A stretch of 64,000 bases of DNA from Roseateles toxinivorans (GCF_004362525.1 NZ_SNXS01000001.1:46422-110421); one strand, 5' to 3'. Positions 10,036 through 21,417 are shown, numbered from the stretch's first letter. Numbers and translations: made by a program. The notes: a model not told the origin generated them from the sequence alone.

Positions 10036-13000
10036 ATGGTCAGCACCCCTGCCTTCAACCCCGGCGGCGCCGCCGCAGACGCTGCCCCCTCGCGGCGCGG
10101 CGCAGTCTGGGCCATTCCGGCCCTGGTGCTGCTCATGGGCCTGGCGCTGACGGTGCTGGGGGTGTACTGGTTCCAGTCCGGCCTGGATGTGGAGGCCCGC
10201 GCCCGCTATGAACGCCAGGCCGCACGCATCGAGGACGATCTGCTGCGCCGCTTCAATTTGCCCGTCTATGGCCTCAATGGTCTGCGCGGTCTGTATGCCA
10301 CCAGCGGCCGGATCGGACGCGAGGCCTTCCGCGACTATGTCGAGTCCCGCCAACTGCACCTCGAGTTCCCGGGCGTGCGGGGCTTTGGTTTCATCGAGCG
10401 GGTGAAGCGGGAAGACGTGGTGCGCTTTGTGGCCACCGAGCGGGCCGACGCAGCCCCCGACTTCGACGTGCGCCAGAGCGCGGGCGTTGACGATCTCTAC
10501 ATCGCCAAGTTCATCGAGCCGCTGGCCTCCAATCGTGCGGCCTGGGGCTTCGACATCGCCTCCGAAGCGGTGCGGCGCGAGGCCCTGGAGCGCGCGGTGC
10601 GCACCGGCGAGCCGACGCTGAGCGGCAGCATCACCCTGGTGCAGGATGGCAAGAGGGGCCCCGGATTTCTCTATATCGTGCCGGTCTGGCAGCGCCTGGT
10701 CGATCCGGCCTCGACCAACCCTCGCATCAATGCGCTTCGCGGTTTTCTGTTTGCGCCCATCGTGGTCGGTGAGCTGTGCACAGGCATCGCCAACGTGGCC
10801 GATATGCAGCTGGACTTCGAGCTCTATGACGCGGGGCAGGTCGATCCGGCCCGCCTGCTGTTCGGCACCGAACTCCAGGGCGAAGGCGACCCGGGCTCCG
10901 CGCCACGGGTCGCAGCGGCGGGCCCGCTGTTCCAGAGCACACGCTATATCTCGGTGGGCGGGCGCACGCTGGCCCTGCGCACCAGCACCACCCCGGCGTT
11001 CGAGCGCGGGCTTGATCGCACCACGCCGACCCTGTTGGCCGCCGCCGGCACCCTGCTGAGCAGCCTGCTGGCGCTGGCGGCCTGGCTGCTGGTGTCGGGC
11101 CGGGCCCGCGCCGAATCGCTGGCGGCCGAGATGACCGCCGATCTGGAGCGCCTGGCCAAGGTCGTGCGCCACACCTCGAATTCGGTGGCGATACTGGATG
11201 CGCAGCGCTATATCGTCTGGGTCAATGAGGGTTTTGAGCGTCTGTTCGGCTTCACGCTGGCCGAGGCGCGCGGCCACAAACCCGGTGATCTGACGCACAG
11301 CGAACGCCTCGATCCCGAGCAGATGCAGCGCCTGCGCGAGCTGCTCGACAGCGGGCAGGCCTTCCGCGGCGAGCTGCAGAAGCGCCGCAAGGACGGCCGC
11401 GAGATCTGGACCCATGCCGAGGTGCAGCCGCTGCACGATGCGCGGGGCCAGCTGACCGGCTTCATGTCGATCGAGTCGGACATCACCGAACAGAAGGTGG
11501 CCAAGGAGCGGCTGGAGGCGGCGCTGCGCGACACCGACGTGCTGCTGCGCACGATCAATCTGCATGCGATCGTGTCGGTGACCGACCGGCGCGGCCTGAT
11601 CCTTGAGGCCAATGCGGCCCTGGTGCAGATCAGCGGCTACTTGCTGGAGGAACTGCTGGGCCAGGACCACCGGCTGCTCGGCTCGGGCCAGCATCCACGC
11701 AGCTTCTGGGTCGAGGTCTGGCGCACCATCGCCAGCGGCCGTTCCTGGCGCGGCGAGATCTGCAACCGTGCCAAGGACGGACGGCTTTACTGGGTGGACA
11801 GCATCATCGCGCCCTTCCTGAATGCTCAGGGACGCATCGAGAAGTATGTCTCCATCAGCAACGACATCACCACCAGCAAGACCGCCGCCACCGAACTGGC
11901 CCTGCAGCGCGAGCGCCTGGCCAACATCATCGAGGGCACCCACGTCGCGACCTGGGAGTGGAATGTGCAGACCGGCGTCAGCCACTTCAACGAGCGCTGG
12001 GCCGAGATCGTCGGCTACACGCTCGATGAGCTGCAGCCGACCACTGTCCAGACCTGGCTGAAGCTGGCCCATCCCGACGACCTGGCGCGCGGCCAGGCCC
12101 TGCTGCAACGCCATTTCGACGGTGAGCTGGACTACTACGAGGTCGAGTCGCGCACCCGCCACAAGGACGGGCGCTGGATGTGGGTGCTGGTGCGAGGCCG
12201 CCTGTCCACCCGCACGCCCGACGGCAAGCCCGAGTGGATGGTCGGCACCCATATGGACATCACCCAGCGCAAGCTGGCGGAGCAGGCACTGCAGCAGACG
12301 CTGCAACGCTTTGTGCTGGCCGCGGACTCGGCCGGCATCGGCGTCTGGGAGATGGATGTACAGCACCGCACGCTGAGCTGGGATGACTGGATGTACCGGC
12401 TTTATGGCCGCACCAGAGTCGGCGAGTTCGCGCCCTACACCCTGTGGAGCGAGAGCGTGCATCCGGAAGACCTGCCGACCGCGCAGCAGGAACTGGCCCA
12501 GGCGATCAGCGGCGAGCGCGAGTTCGACACCGAGTTCCGCATCCTCTGGCTGAATGGCGAAGTGCGGCATCTGCGCGCCTCGGCCCGCGTGGTGCGCAAT
12601 GCCCGGGGCCAGGCGGAGCGGGTGATAGGCATCAACTTCGACATCACCGCGCGCAAGCGCGCCGAGCTGGAGCTGGGCCAGACCAGTGCGCTGCTGTCCT
12701 CGGTGCTGGACTCGGCCTCCGAGGTGGCGGTGATCGGTACCGATATGGACCTCAGGATCACCGTCTTCAATATCGGTGCGCAGCGCCTGTTGGGCTATAC
12801 CGCGCAGGAGGTGGTGGGCCATTGCACGCCGGAGATCTTCCATGATCCGGTCGAGATCGAGGCGCGGCTGGAGCAGCTGTCTCAGCAGGCCGGCCGGCGC
12901 GTGCGCGGTCGCGGGGTGTTCGTCGACCCGGTGGCCATCGGCGAGGAACATGAGTGGACCTATATCGCCAAGAGCGGCCAGCGCACCCAGGTGGCGCTGA

Positions 13001-15138
13001 CGGTGACGGCCATGACGGCCCATGACGGCCGCCCCATCGGCTACCTGGGCGTGGCCCATGATGTGACGCGCCACAAGCTCTATCAGGAATCGCTCAAGGT
13101 GGCGATGCAGAAGGCCGAGCAGGCGAATCTGGCCAAGAGCCAGTTCCTGGCAAATATGAGCCACGAGCTGCGCACGCCGATGAATGCCATCCTGGGCATG
13201 CTGCAGCTGCTGCAGAAGACCCAGCTGAGCGCTCGGCAATGGGACTACACGCGCAAGACCGAGGGCGCGGCGCGCTCGCTGCTGGGCCTGCTCAACGACA
13301 TCCTGGACTTTTCCAAGGTCGAGGCCGGCAAGATGAGTCTGGCGCCGCACCCCTTCCGCACCGACACCCTGCTGCGCGAGCTGTCGGTGATCCTGTCGGG
13401 CAATCTGGGCCAGAAGGAGATCGAGCTGGTGTTCGACATCGACCCGGGCCTGCCGCCGGTGCTGGTCGGTGATGCGCTGCGTCTGCAGCAGGTGCTGATC
13501 AATCTGGGGGGTAACGCGCTGAAGTTCACCGAGCGCGGCGAAGTCGTCGTCAGCCTGCGCGTGCTCGAGCGACTGCCCGGCGCGGTGCGGCTGCGGCTGC
13601 AGGTGCGCGACACCGGCATCGGCATTGCCGAGACCGACCAGCACCACATCTTCGAGGCCTTTGCCCAGGCCGAGGCCTCGACGACGCGGCGCTTTGGCGG
13701 CACCGGGCTGGGGCTGTCGATCAGCCAGCGCCTGGTGCAGATGATGGGCGGCGAGCTGCGTCTGAGCAGCCAACCCGGCCAGGGCAGCTGCTTCCAGTTC
13801 GAGCTTGAGCTGCCGGTGGCCGACGATGTGCTGCCGCGCTTGGCCAACCGTGTCGATGCCGGGCCGCTGCGCACGCTGATCGTTGACGACAACGCCATCG
13901 CCCGGGAGGTGCTGGGCGAGATGGCGCGCGCGATGCAATGGCAGGTGGACGTGGCCTCCAGCGGCGCCCAGGCGTTGCAGATGGTGCAGGCTCGGCTCGG
14001 CGGTCCTCAGGCCTATCAGCTTGTGCTGCTGGACTGGCAGATGCCCGGCATGGACGGCTGGGAGACGAACCAGCGCCTGCGCGAGCTCTGTAAGCCGCAG
14101 GCACCGCCGCTGGTCGTCATGATCACCGCCCATGGCCGCGAGATGCTGGCCGAGCGCGGCGCCGACGAACAGGCGTTGCTGCAGGGATTCCTGGTCAAGC
14201 CGGTGACGGCCTCGATGCTGCTGGATGCGGTGGTCGATGCGCAGGTCCGTGCCAGCCAGCCGGCTCCGTTGGCCACGGGCGCGAAGTCAGATAGCGTGCC
14301 GCCCGGTCCTGGGCGTCTGCGCGGCCTGCACCTGCTGGTCGTGGAAGACAACGCCAACAACCGCCAGGTGGCGCAGGAACTGCTCGGCGACGAGGGTGCC
14401 GAGGTGCAGGTCGCCACCCAGGGCCAGGAGGGCGTGGACGCGGTGCTGAGCAGCCTGGAGCCCGGCGGCCGACCGTTCGATGCGGTGCTGATGGACGTGC
14501 AGATGCCCGTGCTCGATGGCTACGGCGCCACCGCCGCGATCCGCCGCCACCCCGGCGCGCAGGCCCTGCCCATCATCGCGATGACGGCCAATGCCATGCC
14601 CGCCGATCGCCAGGCCTGCCTCGATGCCGGCATGAGCGACCATGTCGGCAAACCTTTCGACTTGGACCAGTTGGTGCGCTGCCTGCTGCGGCACACCGCG
14701 GGGGGCGTATCGCCTGTGGCCCCGGTTGCCGTTGCGCGCGAGACGGGTATGGACCTGCATCGGGATGTGGAAGCGGCGCTGGCGCGCATGGGCGGCAACC
14801 GGCGCATCTACCTGCGGGTGCTGGAGTCCTTCCAGCAAAACCTGGCCCTGCTGCCCGAGCAGCTGTCGACCCTGCTCGGGGCGGATGCGGCCGGAGATGC
14901 CGAGCGGCTGGCCGAGGCCATGAACGCCCTGCATTCGCTGAAGGGCATCGCCAGCACCCTCGGGCTGAACGCGTTGGCGGCCTGTGCCGCCGAAGCCGAG
15001 CAGACCCTGCGTCAGCCCGACGGCACTGCACCGGCCGTGCTGGCCACGGTGCTGGCGGCGGTGCAGCAGGGGCAGCGGGACATCGCCGCCCTGCTGCCGG
15101 CGATGCGCGAGCGTCAGGCCGAGGCCGCCGCCAAATAG
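10036..15138 (+). CDS. CHASE-domain, multi-PAS hybrid sensor histidine kinase with two receivers and Hpt
   Basis: A 1700-residue phosphorelay protein anchored in the inner membrane. Order: TM1 about 28-50; periplasmic CHASE domain about 70-290 ([20 protein letters not shown] region); TM2 about 333-355; four or five PAS/PAC modules from about 370 to 1020; HisKA with His1043 (SHELRTPMN); ATPase with [16 protein letters not shown] and GGTGLGL; receiver 1 (acceptor Asp1333); receiver 2 (acceptor Asp1487); and a C-terminal Hpt domain with His1633 (NALHSLKG). The full His-Asp-His relay is in one chain. The ligand is unknown, as CHASE domains bind varied small molecules. No response regulator is adjacent. 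Confidence 0.95.
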   Translation: MVSTPAFNPGGAAADAAPSRRGAVWAIPALVLLMGLALTVLGVYWFQSGLDVEARARYERQAARIEDDLLRRFNLPVYGLNGLRGLYATSGRIGREAFRDYVESRQLHLEFPGVRGFGFIERVKREDVVRFVATERADAAPDFDVRQSAGVDDLYIAKFIEPLASNRAAWGFDIASEAVRREALERAVRTGEPTLSGSITLVQDGKRGPGFLYIVPVWQRLVDPASTNPRINALRGFLFAPIVVGELCTGIANVADMQLDFELYDAGQVDPARLLFGTELQGEGDPGSAPRVAAAGPLFQSTRYISVGGRTLALRTSTTPAFERGLDRTTPTLLAAAGTLLSSLLALAAWLLVSGRARAESLAAEMTADLERLAKVVRHTSNSVAILDAQRYIVWVNEGFERLFGFTLAEARGHKPGDLTHSERLDPEQMQRLRELLDSGQAFRGELQKRRKDGREIWTHAEVQPLHDARGQLTGFMSIESDITEQKVAKERLEAALRDTDVLLRTINLHAIVSVTDRRGLILEANAALVQISGYLLEELLGQDHRLLGSGQHPRSFWVEVWRTIASGRSWRGEICNRAKDGRLYWVDSIIAPFLNAQGRIEKYVSISNDITTSKTAATELALQRERLANIIEGTHVATWEWNVQTGVSHFNERWAEIVGYTLDELQPTTVQTWLKLAHPDDLARGQALLQRHFDGELDYYEVESRTRHKDGRWMWVLVRGRLSTRTPDGKPEWMVGTHMDITQRKLAEQALQQTLQRFVLAADSAGIGVWEMDVQHRTLSWDDWMYRLYGRTRVGEFAPYTLWSESVHPEDLPTAQQELAQAISGEREFDTEFRILWLNGEVRHLRASARVVRNARGQAERVIGINFDITARKRAELELGQTSALLSSVLDSASEVAVIGTDMDLRITVFNIGAQRLLGYTAQEVVGHCTPEIFHDPVEIEARLEQLSQQAGRRVRGRGVFVDPVAIGEEHEWTYIAKSGQRTQVALTVTAMTAHDGRPIGYLGVAHDVTRHKLYQESLKVAMQKAEQANLAKSQFLANMSHELRTPMNAILGMLQLLQKTQLSARQWDYTRKTEGAARSLLGLLNDILDFSKVEAGKMSLAPHPFRTDTLLRELSVILSGNLGQKEIELVFDIDPGLPPVLVGDALRLQQVLINLGGNALKFTERGEVVVSLRVLERLPGAVRLRLQVRDTGIGIAETDQHHIFEAFAQAEASTTRRFGGTGLGLSISQRLVQMMGGELRLSSQPGQGSCFQFELELPVADDVLPRLANRVDAGPLRTLIVDDNAIAREVLGEMARAMQWQVDVASSGAQALQMVQARLGGPQAYQLVLLDWQMPGMDGWETNQRLRELCKPQAPPLVVMITAHGREMLAERGADEQALLQGFLVKPVTASMLLDAVVDAQVRASQPAPLATGAKSDSVPPGPGRLRGLHLLVVEDNANNRQVAQELLGDEGAEVQVATQGQEGVDAVLSSLEPGGRPFDAVLMDVQMPVLDGYGATAAIRRHPGAQALPIIAMTANAMPADRQACLDAGMSDHVGKPFDLDQLVRCLLRHTAGGVSPVAPVAVARETGMDLHRDVEAALARMGGNRRIYLRVLESFQQNLALLPEQLSTLLGADAAGDAERLAEAMNALHSLKGIASTLGLNALAACAAEAEQTLRQPDGTAPAVLATVLAAVQQGQRDIAALLPAMRERQAEAAAK

Positions 15139-15142
15139 GCGC

Positions 15143-15952
15143 TCACTGCGGCTTGACGAACTTCATCGTCAGTCGGTCGCTCTCGCCGATCGCCTCGTAG
15201 CGGGCACGGTCCTTGTCCTTGTTGGCATAGGTCGGCGGCAGCGCCCAGACGCCGTTCTGATGGTCCGCGCTGTCCCTGGGGTTGGCGTTGACCTCGGACT
15301 TGCCTGCGAGCTTGAAGCCCGCGCTCTCGGCCAGGCGCTGTACATAGGCCTCATGCAGATAGCCGCTGCCGACCTTGGCATCCTGCTCGCGGTTCGCCGG
15401 CAGGCGGTGGTCGACCACGCCAAACACGCCGCCGGGCTTGAGGCTGGCGAATACGCTCTTGAACACGGCCAGGGTCTGGGCCTCGCCCTCCGCCGCCCAG
15501 TTGTGCACATTGCGGAAGGTCAGCACCAGATCGGCACTGCCCGGCGCCGCGTACTGCAGCTTGGCCGGCGGCGCAAACACCGCCAGTTGTACCTTGTCGT
15601 AGACGGCCGGCTGGGCGTCCAGCTTGGCTTTCAGGCGCTCGATGCCGCGACGCGCATAGGCCTTGTCGGATTCGGGGTCGTCGGCGGCCAGAATCAACCG
15701 ACCCTTGTCGCGCAGATAGGGCGCCAGTATCTCCGTGTACCAGCCGCCGCCAGGCACCAGTTCGACCACGGTCTGCTCGGGCCTGATGCCGAAGAAGCTC
15801 AGTGTCTCGTAGGGATGGCGTGCGTTGTCACGTGCAGCGAAGGCGGGCGTGCGGTGGGCGCCGGCGATGGCCGCCTTCAGCGCATCGTCTGCCTGGGCGG
15901 AGCCGATCAGGCACAGGGCCATCGCAACGGCAGAGAAGCATTTTTTCATCAT
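15143..15952 (-). CDS. Exported class I SAM-dependent methyltransferase-like protein
   Basis: A 269-residue protein with a clear Sec signal peptide (KKCFSAVAMALCLIGSAQA, cleavage before DDA). The mature part carries a methyltransferase fold: motif I VVELVPGGGWYTEIL, an acidic strand end LILAADDP, and a later ADLVLTFRNVHNW. It resembles a family of predicted exported methyltransferases common in proteobacteria, substrate unknown. ATG 15952 (or 15949) is chosen because AAGG lies at the right distance and the signal peptide begins there. It is convergent with the hybrid kinase, with 4 bases between the stops. Confidence 0.85.
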   Translation of the reverse strand: MMKKCFSAVAMALCLIGSAQADDALKAAIAGAHRTPAFAARDNARHPYETLSFFGIRPEQTVVELVPGGGWYTEILAPYLRDKGRLILAADDPESDKAYARRGIERLKAKLDAQPAVYDKVQLAVFAPPAKLQYAAPGSADLVLTFRNVHNWAAEGEAQTLAVFKSVFASLKPGGVFGVVDHRLPANREQDAKVGSGYLHEAYVQRLAESAGFKLAGKSEVNANPRDSADHQNGVWALPPTYANKDKDRARYEAIGESDRLTMKFVKPQ

Positions 15953-16119
15953 TGAGCGACCTTTTGAGAGCGAGCCAGGGAAATGGTCGCGCAGTATCGC
16001 CGTCAATCAATTCCCCGGTGAGGCCACTGAGATAGAGCAGGCAATTCGGGTGATGAGCGCCGATCTTGCAGGAAGGCGCGCGGCCGGTTCGATCATCAAG
16101 CCGGCGCGGCGTGGCAGGC

Positions 16120-16779
16120 TCAAGCGGCCGCCAGCCAATCGCGCACATAGCCGGGCGCCGGCGCGCTGCAATCCGGGGCTGCGATCGGCTCCAGCCGCTG
16201 CTGGGTAAAGGGCAGCACGCCGACCCAGGCCTGCACGCCCATATCCTCGGCATCGTCGATCGGCGGGCCTTGCCGCACCTTGCAGGCGGCTTCGTCCAGC
16301 GGGATGCGCAGCACCGTGGTGGCGGTGAACTCCTTGTCATTGCCGGGGCGGATCTCGGCCTGGCGGCCGATGGCGATCTTGTCCATGAAGCGGGCCAGCG
16401 AGGCCCGCTTCTCGGCATCGTCGGTGAGCGCCTCGAAGCGGCCGTAGATCATGCAGGAGCGGTAGTTCATCGAGTGGTTGAAGGCCGAGCGGGCCAGCAC
16501 CAAGCCGTCCAGATGGGTGATGGTGATGCAGGCCTGGGTGTCACCCAGCAACTGCCTGACCAGGCGGCCGCCGTTGGAGCCATGGATGTACAGATGCTCC
16601 CCCTCACGCCAGCAGGCCATCGGTATGCAATGCGTGCCCTTGGCGTCGGCAAAGGCGATATGGCACAAATAGGCCGCGTCGATGATGGCGTGCAGGGTGG
16701 CGCGCTCATAGCGGGCGTTCTCGGTGACGCGGCGGATGCGGGTGCGCTCGCTGGGCGGTGCGGTCTCGGCAGGGTTCAT
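16120..16779 (-). CDS. Pyridoxamine 5'-phosphate oxidase-related flavoprotein (NimA-like)
   Basis: A 219-residue protein of the split-barrel FMN-binding superfamily, similar to the NimA/YhbP-type pyridoxamine-phosphate-oxidase-like proteins. The conserved layout is HAIIDAAYLCHIAF, then IPMACWREGEHLYIHGS, then a MNYRSCMIYG strand. The start is ATG 16779, and a GTG three codons upstream is an alternative. It is divergent from a MocR-type regulator across about 100 bases holding a perfect inverted repeat, a pairing that suggests the regulator controls it. The substrate is not known, and the reaction is inferred only at superfamily level. Confidence 0.85.
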   Translation of the reverse strand: MNPAETAPPSERTRIRRVTENARYERATLHAIIDAAYLCHIAFADAKGTHCIPMACWREGEHLYIHGSNGGRLVRQLLGDTQACITITHLDGLVLARSAFNHSMNYRSCMIYGRFEALTDDAEKRASLARFMDKIAIGRQAEIRPGNDKEFTATTVLRIPLDEAACKVRQGPPIDDAEDMGVQAWVGVLPFTQQRLEPIAAPDCSAPAPGYVRDWLAAA

Positions 16780-16829
16780 GGCACTCACAATAAAGTAGAA
16801 GGCAGGAAGAAGGGCGCAATGTAGTTAAG

Positions 16830-16879
16830 CTGTGGCTCTTGTGAAAGACCCACGGATAGCTATTTTTCTAGAGCCACAG
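16830..16879. promoter_or_regulatory. Inverted-repeat operator between PNPOx-like gene and mocR
   Basis: Perfect 10-bp inverted repeat, CTGTGGCTCT at 16830-16839 and AGAGCCACAG at 16870-16879, centre to centre 40 bp (about four helical turns). The right arm ends one base before the regulator ATG at 16881. The position suggests autoregulation by the MocR protein together with control of the divergent flavoprotein gene (inference). Confidence 0.65.
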
Positions 16880-16880
16880 C

Positions 16881-18335
16881 ATGGACTACGCCCTCTTGAT
16901 GGCCGCCTTCGCCAAAAATGGCGCGCAGCCTGGTTGGTCGGGCCAGCGCCTGCTGCACGAATGCCTGCGCCAGGCGATACGCGAGGGCACCCTGGCGGCC
17001 GGCACGCGTCTGCTGGCCAGCCGCGTGCTGGCGCGCGAATTGGGCGTGGCGCGCAACAGCGTGCTCTATGCCTACGGGCAGCTGGCCACCGAGGGTTTTG
17101 TCAGCCCGGACCGGCGCGGCACCAAAGTCAGCTTCAAGCCGGCGCTGGCCTTGCTGCCCGAACCGCCCCTGACCTTGCGTACAGGCTTGTCAATCCGCGC
17201 CCAGAGTCTGGCCAGCCTGCCGGTGGCGCCCGAGCTGTCGGCGGCCTTCGCGCCCGGCGTGCCGGCCCTGGCCGAGTTTCCGCTCACGCTGTGGCGCCGC
17301 CTGCTGGAGCGCAGCTGGCGGGGCTTGAGCGCGGCCCAGCTGAACTATGGCGAAGCGGCCGGCGAGCCCACGCTGCGCAGCGCCATTGCCGACCATCTGC
17401 GCGCCGCACGCGGCGTGGTCTGCGACGCCGGCCAGGTCTTCATCACCGATGGCACGCAGAGCAGCCTGGACCTGTGCGCCCGCGCCTTTGCCGACACCGG
17501 CGACCGGGTCTGGATGGAAAACCCCGGCTATGGCGGCGCGCTGGCCGCCTGGCGCGCCGCACAGCTGAGCGTGGTCGGCATCCAGGTCGATGGCGGCGGC
17601 ATGGCCCCCACGGCTGCCGATTGGAGACGCCAGCCACCGAAGCTGATCTATCTGACCCCCTCGCACCAGTACCCCACCGGCGCGGTGCTGGGCCTGGAGC
17701 GCCGGCTGGCGCTGATACGCCAGGCCACGGCGGCCGGGGCGCTGATCATCGAGGACGACTACGACAGCGAGTTCCGCCACGACGGGCCGCCGCTGGCCGC
17801 TCTGCAGGGCCTGACGCCCGATGCGCCGGTGGTGTACCTGGGCACCTTCAGCAAGACGCTGTTCCCGGCGCTGCGCATCGGTTTCGTTGTCGCGCCTGCC
17901 ACCCTGGCCCCGGCGCTGGCGGCGCTGCTCTCACGCTCGCTGCCACGCGGCCGCGCCGCCGACCAACTGGCCCTGGCCGAGTTCCTGCGCAACGGCCACT
18001 TCAGCCTGCACCTGCGCCGCATGCGCCGGCTCTACCGCCAGCGACGCGACGCGCTGGTCGAGGCGCTGGAGTCGCGCCTGTCAGACGTCGCCAGCGTCCA
18101 CGGCGCCAGCGCCGGCATGCACCTGGCACTGCGCTTCCACGATGAGCTGCGGCTGGACGACGCCCGCATCAGCTCACTGGCCCTGCAACAAGGCATCGTC
18201 GCCCCGGCGCTGAGTCAGCATTCGGTCGGCGGCCGAGCCCATGGCTGGCGCGGGCTGATGTTGGGGTATGCGCAGGTGCCGGTGGAGCAGATGGGGGAGC
18301 TGGTGATGCGGCTGGAGGCGCTGATCCGTGTATAG
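16881..18335 (+). CDS. MocR-family regulator (GntR winged helix fused to aminotransferase-like domain)
   Basis: A 484-residue transcription factor of the MocR/PdxR type. The N-terminal winged helix spans about residues 20-85 (LASRVLARELGVARNSVLYAY), and a fold-type I aminotransferase domain follows from about 115. PLP-site features are visible: IIEDDYDSEF, and Lys325 in GTFSKTLFP as the expected Schiff-base lysine. Such proteins usually sense PLP or an amine. ATG 16881 directly follows the right arm of the inverted repeat, leaving no room for a ribosome-binding site, so the mRNA may be nearly leaderless. Confidence 0.93.
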   Translation: MDYALLMAAFAKNGAQPGWSGQRLLHECLRQAIREGTLAAGTRLLASRVLARELGVARNSVLYAYGQLATEGFVSPDRRGTKVSFKPALALLPEPPLTLRTGLSIRAQSLASLPVAPELSAAFAPGVPALAEFPLTLWRRLLERSWRGLSAAQLNYGEAAGEPTLRSAIADHLRAARGVVCDAGQVFITDGTQSSLDLCARAFADTGDRVWMENPGYGGALAAWRAAQLSVVGIQVDGGGMAPTAADWRRQPPKLIYLTPSHQYPTGAVLGLERRLALIRQATAAGALIIEDDYDSEFRHDGPPLAALQGLTPDAPVVYLGTFSKTLFPALRIGFVVAPATLAPALAALLSRSLPRGRAADQLALAEFLRNGHFSLHLRRMRRLYRQRRDALVEALESRLSDVASVHGASAGMHLALRFHDELRLDDARISSLALQQGIVAPALSQHSVGGRAHGWRGLMLGYAQVPVEQMGELVMRLEALIRV

Positions 18336-18771
18336 CTCGGGGGGCTTGTCGTGGATGGGCGATGGCAGGGATCAACTTCCGCCAGATCGTATTGGGTGGC
18401 GGCACAGGCCCAGCCCCGCCAGCCGCCAGGCTTCAGTGCGGGGGTCGAGCCGGCCTGCGGCCGACCCGACTGCCTTGCAGTGCTCGCAGCTTGGGCCGGG
18501 CGCATAACTCGCACCCGTTCGCTGCGCTCACTAAGCTCGGACAAACGCGCCCAGCTAGATTTGGAATCGCGCGCCAAGGCGCGCTGGCCCAAGCCGCTGC
18601 GCGCTTCAGCCCCGCACAGGCGCCCGTCGTCTGGCGGTGCTGTGCCTGCGCGGAACCAGGGTGGCGTGGGAGGAGCGGCGTGCCACCGGCGGAGCTCGCA
18701 ATGCGCGACCAAAGAAAAAGCCCCACCGTCACCGGCAGGGCCTCACGTTCAGATAAAGCGGTACTGATCGA
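18336..18771. other. 436-base structured non-coding region, possible dispersed repeat
   Basis: No credible gene lies here. Short frames exist on several strands at once, as is typical of GC-rich non-coding DNA. Two stem-loops are visible: GGGTCG...CGACCC with an inner GCCG/CGGC stem at 18442-18467, and GCGCGCC-AA-GGCGCGC at 18569-18584. A segment near 18510-18545 (GTTCGCTGCGCTCACTAAG) resembles intergenic repeats I associate with Burkholderiales genomes. The right end holds the acnB terminator. Confidence 0.45.
18715..18741 (-). terminator. Rho-independent terminator of acnB
   Basis: On the minus strand, a 9-bp stem with two G-U pairs (GCCCTGCCG / CGGTGGGGC), a 4-base GTGA loop and an immediate run of five T, 30 bases beyond the acnB stop. 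Confidence 0.82.
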
Positions 18772-21369
18772 TCAGGCGCCCACAGTCGCCGCAGCATCGC
18801 TGAATTCCTCGATCTTGTCGAAGTTCAGGTACTGATAGATCTTGCTGCTGTCGGCGGTGAGCACGCCCATGCCGGCCAGGTACTCTTCCTTGGTCGGGAT
18901 CTTGCCCAGGCGGGAGCAGATCGCGGCCAGTTCGGCCGAGCCCAGATAGACGTTGGAGTTCTTGCCCAGGCGGTTGGGGAAGTTGCGCGTGCTGGTCGAG
19001 AACACGGTGGCGCCTTCCTTGACCTGTGCCTGGTTGCCCATGCACAGGCTGCAGCCGGGCATTTCCATGCGGGCGCCGGCATTGCCGAGCACGCCGTAAT
19101 GGCCTTCGTCGCTGAGCTTCTTGGCGTCCATCTTGGTCGGTGGGGCGACCCACAGCTTGACCGGGATGTCGCGCTTGCCTTCGAGCAGCTTGCTGGCGGC
19201 GCGGAAGTGGCCGATATTGGTCATGCAGGAACCGATGAAGACCTCATCGATCACCGCACCGGCCACTTCGGACAGCATCTTCACGTCGTCCGGGTCGTTC
19301 GGGCAGGCGACGATGGGCTCATGGATGTCGGCCAGGTCGATCTCGATCACGGCGGCATAGTCGGCGTCGGCGTCGCCCTTCAGCAGCTGCGGGTTGGCCA
19401 GCCAGGCTTCCTGGGCGGCGATGCGGCGCTGCAGGGTGCGGGCGTCGGCATAGCCCTCGGAAATCATCCACTTCATCAAGGTGATGTTGCTGTTGATGTA
19501 TTCCTTGATCGGCTCGGGGTTCAGGTGCACCGTGCAGCCGGCGGCCGAGCGTTCGGCCGAGGCGTCGCTCAGTTCAAACGCCTGCTCCACCTTCAGGTCA
19601 GGCAGGCCTTCGATTTCGAGGATGCGGCCCGAGAAGATGTTCTTCTTGCCCTTCTTCTCGACCGTCAGCAGGCCGGCCTTGATCGCGTACAGCGGGATCG
19701 CGTTGACCAGGTCACGCAAGGTCACGCCGGGTTGCATGCTGCCCTTGAAGCGCACCAGCACCGACTCCGGCATGTCCAGCGGCATCACGCCGGTGGCGGC
19801 GGCGAAGGCCACAAGACCTGACCCCGCCGGGAAGCTGATGCCGATCGGGAAGCGGGTGTGGCTGTCGCCGCCGGTGCCCACGGTGTCGGGCAGCAGCAGA
19901 CGGTTCAGCCAGCTGTGGATCACGCCGTCGCCGGGGCGCAGCGACACGCCACCGCGCGTGCTGATGAATTCGGGCAGCTCGTGGTGCATCTTCACGTCCA
20001 CCGGCTTAGGATAGGCGGCGGTGTGGCAGAAGGACTGCATCACCAGGTCGGCGCTGAAGCCCAGGCAGGCCAGGTCCTTCAGTTCGTCGCGGGTCATCGG
20101 GCCGGTGGTGTCCTGCGAACCGACCGAGGTCATCCGCGGCTCGCAATAGGTGCCGGGCCGCACGCCCTGCTGCTCGCCGGCGACGACCGGCAGACCGCAG
20201 GCGCGGCCGACCATCTTCTGCGCCAGCGAAAAGCCCTTCTTGGTGTCGGCCGGGTTTTGCGGCAGGCGGAACAGCGTCGAGGCGGGCAGGCCCAGCGCCT
20301 CGCGGGCCTTGGCGGTGAGGCCGCGGCCGATGATCAGCGGAATGCGGCCACCGGCGCGCACTTCGTCGAACAGCACATCGCTCTTCACGGTGAACTCGGC
20401 GATGACCTTGCCGTCCTTCAAGGCCTTGCCCTCGTAGGGGCGCAGCTCGACCACGTCGCCCATATTCATCTGGCTGACGTCCAGCTCGATCGGCAGGGCG
20501 CCCGAGTCTTCCATCGTGTTGTAGAAGATCGGGGCGATCTTGCCACCCAGGCAGACGCCGCCGAAGCGCTTGTTCGGCACGAACGGGATGTCTTCGCCGG
20601 TGAACCACAGCACCGAGTTGGTGGCCGATTTGCGGCTGGAGCCGGTGCCAACCACATCGCCGACATAGGCGACCAGATTGCCGCGGGCGCGCAGGTCTTC
20701 GATGAACTTGACCGGGCCGCGCTTGCCGTCTTCCTCGGGTGTGACGCCGGGGCGGGCGTTCTTGTGCATGGCCAGCGCGTGCATCGGGATGTCCGGGCGG
20801 CTCCAGGCGTCGGGTGCGGGCGACAGGTCGTCGGTGTTGATCTCGCCGGTGACCTTGAAGATGCTGACGGTGATGGACTTCGGCACCTCGGGGCGCGAGG
20901 TGAACCACTCGGCATCGGCCCAGCTTTGCAGCACGGCCTTGGCGTGGACATTGCCCTGGTCGGCCCTGGCCTTGACGTCGTGGAACTGGTCGAACATCAA
21001 CAGCGTCTTCTTCAGCGCCTCGGCGGCGACGGCGGCCACGGCCGCGTCATCCAGCAGCTCGATCAGCGGATGGATGTTGTAGCCGCCCAGCATCGTGCCC
21101 AGCAGCTCGGTGGCCTTGGCGGGGCTGATCAGCGCGCACTTTTCGGTGCCATGGGCCACGGCGGCCAGATAGCTGGCCTTGACCTTGGCGGCATCGTCCA
21201 CGCCGGCCGGCACGCGGTGCGTGATCAGCTCGACCAGGGTGGCTTCCTCGCCAGCGGGCGGGTTCTTCAGCAGCTCGATCAGCTCACCGGTCTGCTTGGC
21301 GGACAGGGGCAGCGGCGGGATGCCAAGCGCGGCGCGCTCGGCGACATGTTGACGATAGGCTTGAAGCAT
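18772..21369 (-). CDS. acnB: Aconitate hydratase B (bifunctional aconitase / 2-methylisocitrate dehydratase)
   Basis: Isomerises citrate to isocitrate in the TCA cycle and can act on 2-methylisocitrate. The 865-residue length is typical of AcnB. The HEAT-like N-terminal domain comes first ([21 protein letters not shown]), which distinguishes it from AcnA. The [4Fe-4S] ligands are Cys715 (GSCMTN), Cys773 and Cys776 (PGCSLCMGN). It lies in a neighbourhood of other TCA genes (mdh, sdh, gltA). A VapBC toxin-antitoxin pair sits directly upstream on the same strand. Confidence 0.97.
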   Translation of the reverse strand: MLQAYRQHVAERAALGIPPLPLSAKQTGELIELLKNPPAGEEATLVELITHRVPAGVDDAAKVKASYLAAVAHGTEKCALISPAKATELLGTMLGGYNIHPLIELLDDAAVAAVAAEALKKTLLMFDQFHDVKARADQGNVHAKAVLQSWADAEWFTSRPEVPKSITVSIFKVTGEINTDDLSPAPDAWSRPDIPMHALAMHKNARPGVTPEEDGKRGPVKFIEDLRARGNLVAYVGDVVGTGSSRKSATNSVLWFTGEDIPFVPNKRFGGVCLGGKIAPIFYNTMEDSGALPIELDVSQMNMGDVVELRPYEGKALKDGKVIAEFTVKSDVLFDEVRAGGRIPLIIGRGLTAKAREALGLPASTLFRLPQNPADTKKGFSLAQKMVGRACGLPVVAGEQQGVRPGTYCEPRMTSVGSQDTTGPMTRDELKDLACLGFSADLVMQSFCHTAAYPKPVDVKMHHELPEFISTRGGVSLRPGDGVIHSWLNRLLLPDTVGTGGDSHTRFPIGISFPAGSGLVAFAAATGVMPLDMPESVLVRFKGSMQPGVTLRDLVNAIPLYAIKAGLLTVEKKGKKNIFSGRILEIEGLPDLKVEQAFELSDASAERSAAGCTVHLNPEPIKEYINSNITLMKWMISEGYADARTLQRRIAAQEAWLANPQLLKGDADADYAAVIEIDLADIHEPIVACPNDPDDVKMLSEVAGAVIDEVFIGSCMTNIGHFRAASKLLEGKRDIPVKLWVAPPTKMDAKKLSDEGHYGVLGNAGARMEMPGCSLCMGNQAQVKEGATVFSTSTRNFPNRLGKNSNVYLGSAELAAICSRLGKIPTKEEYLAGMGVLTADSSKIYQYLNFDKIEEFSDAAATVGA

Positions 21370-21417
21370 GTGTTTCTCCGTTGGGTGGGGCTGGGCGGGG
21401 GTTGGGTGCAGGTCTGC

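Noticed and set aside
9478..14133. A 1551-codon minus-strand open frame across sbcB and the hybrid kinase
   Set aside because: It runs antisense through two well-supported genes and is a repetitive His/Gln/Ala/Leu translation, a GC-skew shadow.
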